This document shows, one piece after another, positions 46,500 through 49,785 of a stretch of 49,785 bases of DNA; positions within the stretch are counted from its first letter, which is position 1, and each line of letters begins with the position of its first letter. The DNA lies in contig JAGBRL010000019.1 of assembly GCA_017632345.1 (NCBI GenBank), positions 1-49,785 of the forward strand. The letters run 5' to 3'. A model generated the notes under the pieces. That model had not been told where the DNA came from. It saw only the letters and a list, made by a program, of their open reading frames with translations, and searched no databases. Made by a program: the position numbers and the translations under genes. The stretch comes from Paludibacteraceae bacterium. GTDB taxonomy: Bacteria > Bacteroidota > Bacteroidia > Bacteroidales > Paludibacteraceae.

Positions 46500-46541
46500 G
46501 TAAAACAAAAACGCTTTCGGCTTTCCCCGAAAGCGTTTTTG
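46500..46541 (-). terminator. Terminator after fabH
   Basis: Arms CAAAAACGCTTTCGG (46506-46520) and its complement (46527-46541), 6-nt loop, T run built into the stem on both strands. Confidence 0.85.
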
Positions 46542-46546
46542 CCTCA

Positions 46547-47551
46547 TTAAATCTTGTCTCCGTCATATCCCCATTTAAGGTACATGGCTCCAAAAGTGAA
46601 GCCGGCGCCGAAAGTAGAGCAGACGATGTTGTCACCTTTCTTCAGCGACTTTTCAAGCTCCCACAAACAAATCGGAATAGTTACCGCCGAAGTGTTTGCG
46701 TATTTCTCAATATTAATCATAACCTTGTCCTTATCCACTCCCATTCTTCTCGCAACCGCGTCGATGATGCGCAAGTTTGCCTGATGAGGAATGAACCAAG
46801 CGAGGTCGTCGGCAGTCAGTTTGTTGCGTTCCATAATTTCCACGGAAATGTCGGCCATATTAGTCACAGCCGCCTTGAACACCGCCTGACCTTCCTGATA
46901 CACATAGTGCCAATGATTGTCGATAGTTTCGTGCGAAGCAGGGCAAACAGAACCGCCGGCCTTCATTTGCAGATGAGACCAGCCGCTGCCGTCGGTGCGC
47001 AGAATAATGTCACGCACTCCAACCTCCTCTTCGGTCGCCTCCACAAGAACAGCAGCGGCGCCGTCGCCAAACAGCGGGCAAGTAGTGCGGTCTGTGTAGT
47101 CAACCATGAAAGACATTTTTTCAGAAGCCACGACAATAATCTTCTTATGTCTGCCAGACTCGATATGGTTGGTGGCAGAATAAAGAGCAGACATAAAGCC
47201 GGCGCAAGCCACTTCGATGTCATACGCAAAGGCGTTCTTGATGCCTACGTTGTTGCATATTTTCGCGGCAGTGGCAGGGAACAAGTGGTCCGGAGTAGAT
47301 GTGGCGCAGAACACAGCCTCGATTTCGTCCGGATTGACGCCAGTCTTGGCGAACAGCTCTTCGACCGCCTTGGTGCCCATGTAAGAAGAACCAAGGTTTG
47401 GGTCTTTCAATATGCGACGCTCCTTGATCCCGATTCTGGACATGATCCATTCGTCAGAAGTATCGACCATACGGCTCAGCTCGTCATTCGTGAGCACATA
47501 CTCTGGAAGATACGCTCCAATACCTTTTATTACCGCATTAATTTTTCCCAT
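46547..47551 (-). CDS. fabH: 3-oxoacyl-[acyl-carrier-protein] synthase III
   Basis: 334 aa. Condenses acetyl-CoA or branched acyl-CoA with malonyl-ACP to begin fatty acid synthesis. Catalytic triad visible: Cys 116 in [11 protein letters not shown], His 256 in [10 protein letters not shown] and Asn 286 in [10 protein letters not shown]. Start [20 protein letters not shown] as in the family. Follows rpmF in the classic yceD-rpmF-fabH order; plsX is absent here. Confidence 0.97.
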   Translation of the reverse strand: MGKINAVIKGIGAYLPEYVLTNDELSRMVDTSDEWIMSRIGIKERRILKDPNLGSSYMGTKAVEELFAKTGVNPDEIEAVFCATSTPDHLFPATAAKICNNVGIKNAFAYDIEVACAGFMSALYSATNHIESGRHKKIIVVASEKMSFMVDYTDRTTCPLFGDGAAAVLVEATEEEVGVRDIILRTDGSGWSHLQMKAGGSVCPASHETIDNHWHYVYQEGQAVFKAAVTNMADISVEIMERNKLTADDLAWFIPHQANLRIIDAVARRMGVDKDKVMINIEKYANTSAVTIPICLWELEKSLKKGDNIVCSTFGAGFTFGAMYLKWGYDGDKI

Positions 47552-47621
47552 TCCGAATATCTTTAAATCAGAAATTCCCGCAGGAACTTCACGTCAAATG
47601 ACAAGTGAAAAAACGAAATAT

Positions 47622-47645
47622 GCCCTAAAAAATGCTTCTTAGGGC
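47622..47645 (-). other. Hairpin between rpmF and fabH
   Basis: Arms GCCCTAA/TTAGGGC with extended AT pairs, 10-nt loop; on the minus strand followed by ATATTTCGTTTTTT. Could attenuate read-through from rpmF into fabH. Confidence 0.55.
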
Positions 47646-47684
47646 AATATATTTCCTTTACATTTCGAAAAATGTAGCGCAAGA

Positions 47685-47870
47685 TTAAACTGCTTCAGGC
47701 TTTTCAATAGCCACCTTTCCACGGTAGAATCCACATTCACCGCAAACAGTGTGGTAAACGTGCAATGCACCGCAGTTTGAGCAAACTGCCAAAGTTGGCG
47801 TAACTGCCTTGTAATGAGTTCTTCTCTTCGCTGATCTTGACTTAGATTGTCTTCGCTTCGGATGTGCCAT
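47685..47870 (-). CDS. rpmF: 50S ribosomal protein L32
   Basis: 61 aa: MAHPKRRQSKSRSAKRRTHY start, zinc-binding CSNCG and CGECG. Normal length for Bacteroidota L32. Starts 17 bp after the DUF177 gene. Confidence 0.98.
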   Translation of the reverse strand: MAHPKRRQSKSRSAKRRTHYKAVTPTLAVCSNCGALHVYHTVCGECGFYRGKVAIEKPEAV

Positions 47871-47887
47871 TTTATTAAATAATTTAA

Positions 47888-48466
47888 TTAGTTATTGTCA
47901 ATTAATTTTCTGAGTCCTTCCCAGCGCGGGTCAATCGCTTTCTCCTCGCTGTCCAGAGGCGTCAAATCCTCCTCGTCCTCGCCGTTGTCATAAAGTTCAT
48001 CGTCGTCTGCCGACGTTGCGATGTGGTTTCTCAGCTTTGCCACCATAGCCTCGTTGCATTCGCCAGCCGGGTGCACGTGCCTTATCGGGATGCGCAGCGC
48101 GATACATTCATAAAGATACCACGCAAGGTTTATAGCCCCCTCAGCCTCGGGCACAACTATAAGGTTGCCCTCCTCCTCGGAGTACTCGTCTCCGAACTTC
48201 ACAAGAAACCGCTCTTCGCAGTCAACGTCAAGATTCATATCGTCCAGACATCTGTCGCACTGAATCGTTATGGAGCCTTGCAAGTCAAAGTCAATCTCGA
48301 ACGCATGAGCCGTCTTTTTCACAGAAACGAACGCCTCCACATTTCCCTTGCCGATTTCCGGACCTTCAAGCTCCTCGAAGAATTTGTCGTCAAGCAAAAA
48401 CTCATATTCATGAGTGCCTTCAGACAGTTCTTTCAGCGGTATGTCATAAATCTCAAAGTTTCCCAC
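47888..48466 (-). CDS. yceD: DUF177/YceD family protein (23S rRNA accumulation protein)
   Basis: 192 aa starting from a GTG at 48466 (GNFEIYDIPLKELSEGTHEYEF); the frame is open to 48613 but the added residues are not protein-like and lie over the promoter, and family members begin at this point. Cys motif CDRCLDDMNLDVDC at the centre and an acidic C-terminus. YceD is linked to 23S rRNA accumulation and sits upstream of rpmF in most bacteria. Confidence 0.88.
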   Translation of the reverse strand: MGNFEIYDIPLKELSEGTHEYEFLLDDKFFEELEGPEIGKGNVEAFVSVKKTAHAFEIDFDLQGSITIQCDRCLDDMNLDVDCEERFLVKFGDEYSEEEGNLIVVPEAEGAINLAWYLYECIALRIPIRHVHPAGECNEAMVAKLRNHIATSADDDELYDNGEDEEDLTPLDSEEKAIDPRWEGLRKLIDNN

Positions 48467-48491
48467 TTTCGTATGAACATTTAAAAACTCT

Positions 48492-48500
48492 GCAAAATTA
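48492..48500 (-). promoter_or_regulatory. -7 element of yceD-rpmF-fabH operon
   Basis: Minus strand TAATTTTGC, full match, 25 bp upstream of the GTG start. Supports the short start. Confidence 0.6.
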
Positions 48501-48613
48501 TAAAATATAAACGACAAAACACACAACTGACAGCGTGTTTTTTTATATTTTTTTGAAAAAAGTTGTCCGAAAAGAGCTTCAATAGCAATAAAAAGGCAGC
48601 CGAAGGCTTGCAA

Positions 48614-48887
48614 AATTCAAGTATTAGGCCGCTCCTGCATAGAAAGTCATTGTCTCGACGGAGATAAATTTAGACGAAATGCAAAGATTGGCAAATTCAA
48701 GCAGGGAAAACATCATACATCAAATACTCTTACTGCCCCGCAATAACCTGTAATATGACCGTCTCTTTCAGCATATTCTGACAACTGTTTGATATTAAAG
48801 TATATGTTAATCCTGCAATGGATAATCTGAATAATGGAACGCAGGACGCCCCGCGCCACTCATAGAAAGAGACAGTATAACATTAAG
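48614..48887. other. Gene-free spacer
   Basis: No open frame or RNA recognised. Contains a short GC-rich patch near 48840 (GACGCCCCGCGCC). Confidence 0.45.
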
Positions 48888-48928
48888 AAAGCCTATTGAC
48901 AGGCTCCTGCACTACCAATAGGCTTTTA
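48888..48928. terminator. Terminator after the HNH-like gene
   Basis: Arms AAAGCCTATTG (48888-48898) and CAATAGGCTTT (48916-48926), perfect, followed by TT on the plus strand and by TTTCTT on the minus strand. Confidence 0.65.
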
Positions 48929-49000
48929 CTCAAAGCTGACTTTATATAATCAAAATGCGCTTCAAAAACATCTCGAACAAGTTGCCTTGGTGACAAATTT

Positions 49001-49711
49001 TCATATTCCGCTCTTCTTTAAGCTCTTTTCAATCAGAGCCTCATCCATCTCTTCCATCATCATTTTGGAGACATAGCCTTTGTGGCTGTAAAGATCTTTA
49101 CAGCGGTGGAGGTTATTAGGCACGATGGTGGCGAACCCTTCTGTTGTCTCGTGAATAACGCAATCCATTTTACCAATTAATTTGCCAGCTTTTCCTTCCG
49201 AAATGCCGTAGTGATTGGCTATTTGTCTTCTCATTTTACTATAACTCACGCGTCTGACATCGGTCGCATTCAGGTCATCTAATGTAGCCTCCGGTCTGAA
49301 TTTACGAGCCTCTTTCAGCAACCCCTCTTTAGTATCTGGCAGTTTCACCTTAAACAAAGGATGCTCCACGCTGCTGAAATTAACATAGCCATCCTTGCTT
49401 GGCATAGGAGCATCTTTTGACGTCCATTTCCTGAAATCATCACTAATGCGCTGAGCCAATTTACGGTCTTTAATACCCAAGTTTTTCATAATGAAATTCA
49501 CATTCAGCAACTTATCCGGCACCGGCTGTTTGCATATCTCTTTAATGGTACGCCCCTCCTTATTGATGCCACCATTACCCTTAGGCACATACTCCTCCAC
49601 GTCTCGGCGAGTCATTTGGTGCTTGGGGGTAGGAGAATCGGGCTGAATTTCATCTTTAAAAGATGAACGACCTATTTCAAATAACCTTCCTGCTATTTCT
49701 ATCCAATTCAT
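49001..49711 (-). CDS. Uncharacterised protein with HNH/WHH nuclease-toxin-like C-terminus
   Basis: 236 aa, no signal peptide or membrane segment. The first 100 residues (start MNWIEIAGRLFEIG) are helical and unrecognised. The last part, about 110-225, has the segment order of HNH/Endo VII superfamily toxins: FSSVEHPLFKVKL, ATDVRRVSYSKMRRQIANHYGIS, then CVIHETTEGFATIVPNNLHR and YSHKGYVS, comparable to WHH ... LVP..(V/L)H ... H.GG. The second His of the WHH motif is Glu here, so activity is uncertain. No obvious immunity gene follows on the minus strand (next 390 bp empty); a partner could lie beyond the right edge. Confidence 0.5.
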   Translation of the reverse strand: MNWIEIAGRLFEIGRSSFKDEIQPDSPTPKHQMTRRDVEEYVPKGNGGINKEGRTIKEICKQPVPDKLLNVNFIMKNLGIKDRKLAQRISDDFRKWTSKDAPMPSKDGYVNFSSVEHPLFKVKLPDTKEGLLKEARKFRPEATLDDLNATDVRRVSYSKMRRQIANHYGISEGKAGKLIGKMDCVIHETTEGFATIVPNNLHRCKDLYSHKGYVSKMMMEEMDEALIEKSLKKSGI

Positions 49712-49785
49712 GTTTTATGAGTTTTGAGTATGATACTATCTCTTTTCAGACTTGTTAAAATAAAAATTTAAAAAAACCCTACCTT
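49712..49785. other. AT-rich right edge
   Basis: 74 bp upstream of the HNH-like gene. No promoter or gene end could be assigned. Confidence 0.4.

Noticed and set aside
46369..46635. 88-codon open frame on the minus strand overlapping the fabH end
   Set aside because: Out of frame with fabH and running through the fabH terminator; no homology.
48466..48613. Longer start for the DUF177 gene
   Set aside because: The added N-terminus does not match the family and lies across the -7 element at 48492-48500; the GTG at 48466 fits the family start.

Overview
The window reads as chromosomal DNA of an anaerobic Bacteroidales bacterium (Bacteroidota), probably from a gut or rumen. Evidence seen directly: a SusC/SusD pair with a glycan-binding lipoprotein, type IX secretion-style C-terminal domains, an OstA/SurA-like outer-membrane biogenesis operon, and Bacteroidota promoters of the TTG-N19-TAnnTTTG type in front of many genes. 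I saw no rRNA, tRNA, CRISPR array or complete transposon. A truncated Rpn/PD-(D/E)XK transposase-like gene sits at the left edge.

Layout. 1-3.8 kb: Rpn remnant, an orphan ThiE/TenI-like gene, kdtA and gltX. 3.9-10.3 kb: an unusual cluster of four J-domain proteins (three polytopic, one with a single membrane anchor), interrupted by an acetoacetate-decarboxylase-like gene. Two of the paralogues share a 359-bp, 98% identical 3' block and a 34-bp upstream element. 10.4-11.6 kb: a GH5 lipoprotein. 11.8-18.2 kb: a repeat-bearing intergenic region, a TPP riboswitch and thiG-thiC-(zinc ribbon)-(EamA transporter)-(HEAT-like)-thiH, then thiF behind its own terminator and promoter. 18.3-20.5 kb: a GH5 enzyme with a YD-repeat-like N-terminal part and a T9SS sorting domain. 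20.5-21.36 kb: a gene-poor stretch with three tandem sigma-54 promoter matches, a probable small RNA with a strong terminator, and a structured leader. 21.36-28.2 kb: trmO, DUF4491, OstA-like, SurA-like, a SurA-N lipoprotein and a large parvulin isomerase. 28.4-30.1 kb: rplS, a lipase and a 47-aa basic protein. 30.1-38.7 kb: a compact SusC/SusD/glycan-binding/secreted-protein operon without enzymes or regulator. 39-48.5 kb: priA, convergent with M20 peptidase-histidine phosphatase-uvrA, then the yceD-rpmF-fabH operon. 49.0-49.7 kb: a protein whose C-terminus resembles the HNH/WHH nuclease-toxin fold.

How the genes work together. The thi operon makes the thiazole and pyrimidine halves of thiamine under TPP control, but thiS and thiD are not in the window. 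The two GH5 enzymes and the SusCD operon suggest use of beta-glucan-type polysaccharides (inference). The 22-28 kb genes are consistent with LPS/outer-membrane protein transport and folding. The strongest candidates for something undescribed are the membrane J-domain cluster and the tandem sigma-54 array feeding a non-coding transcript.
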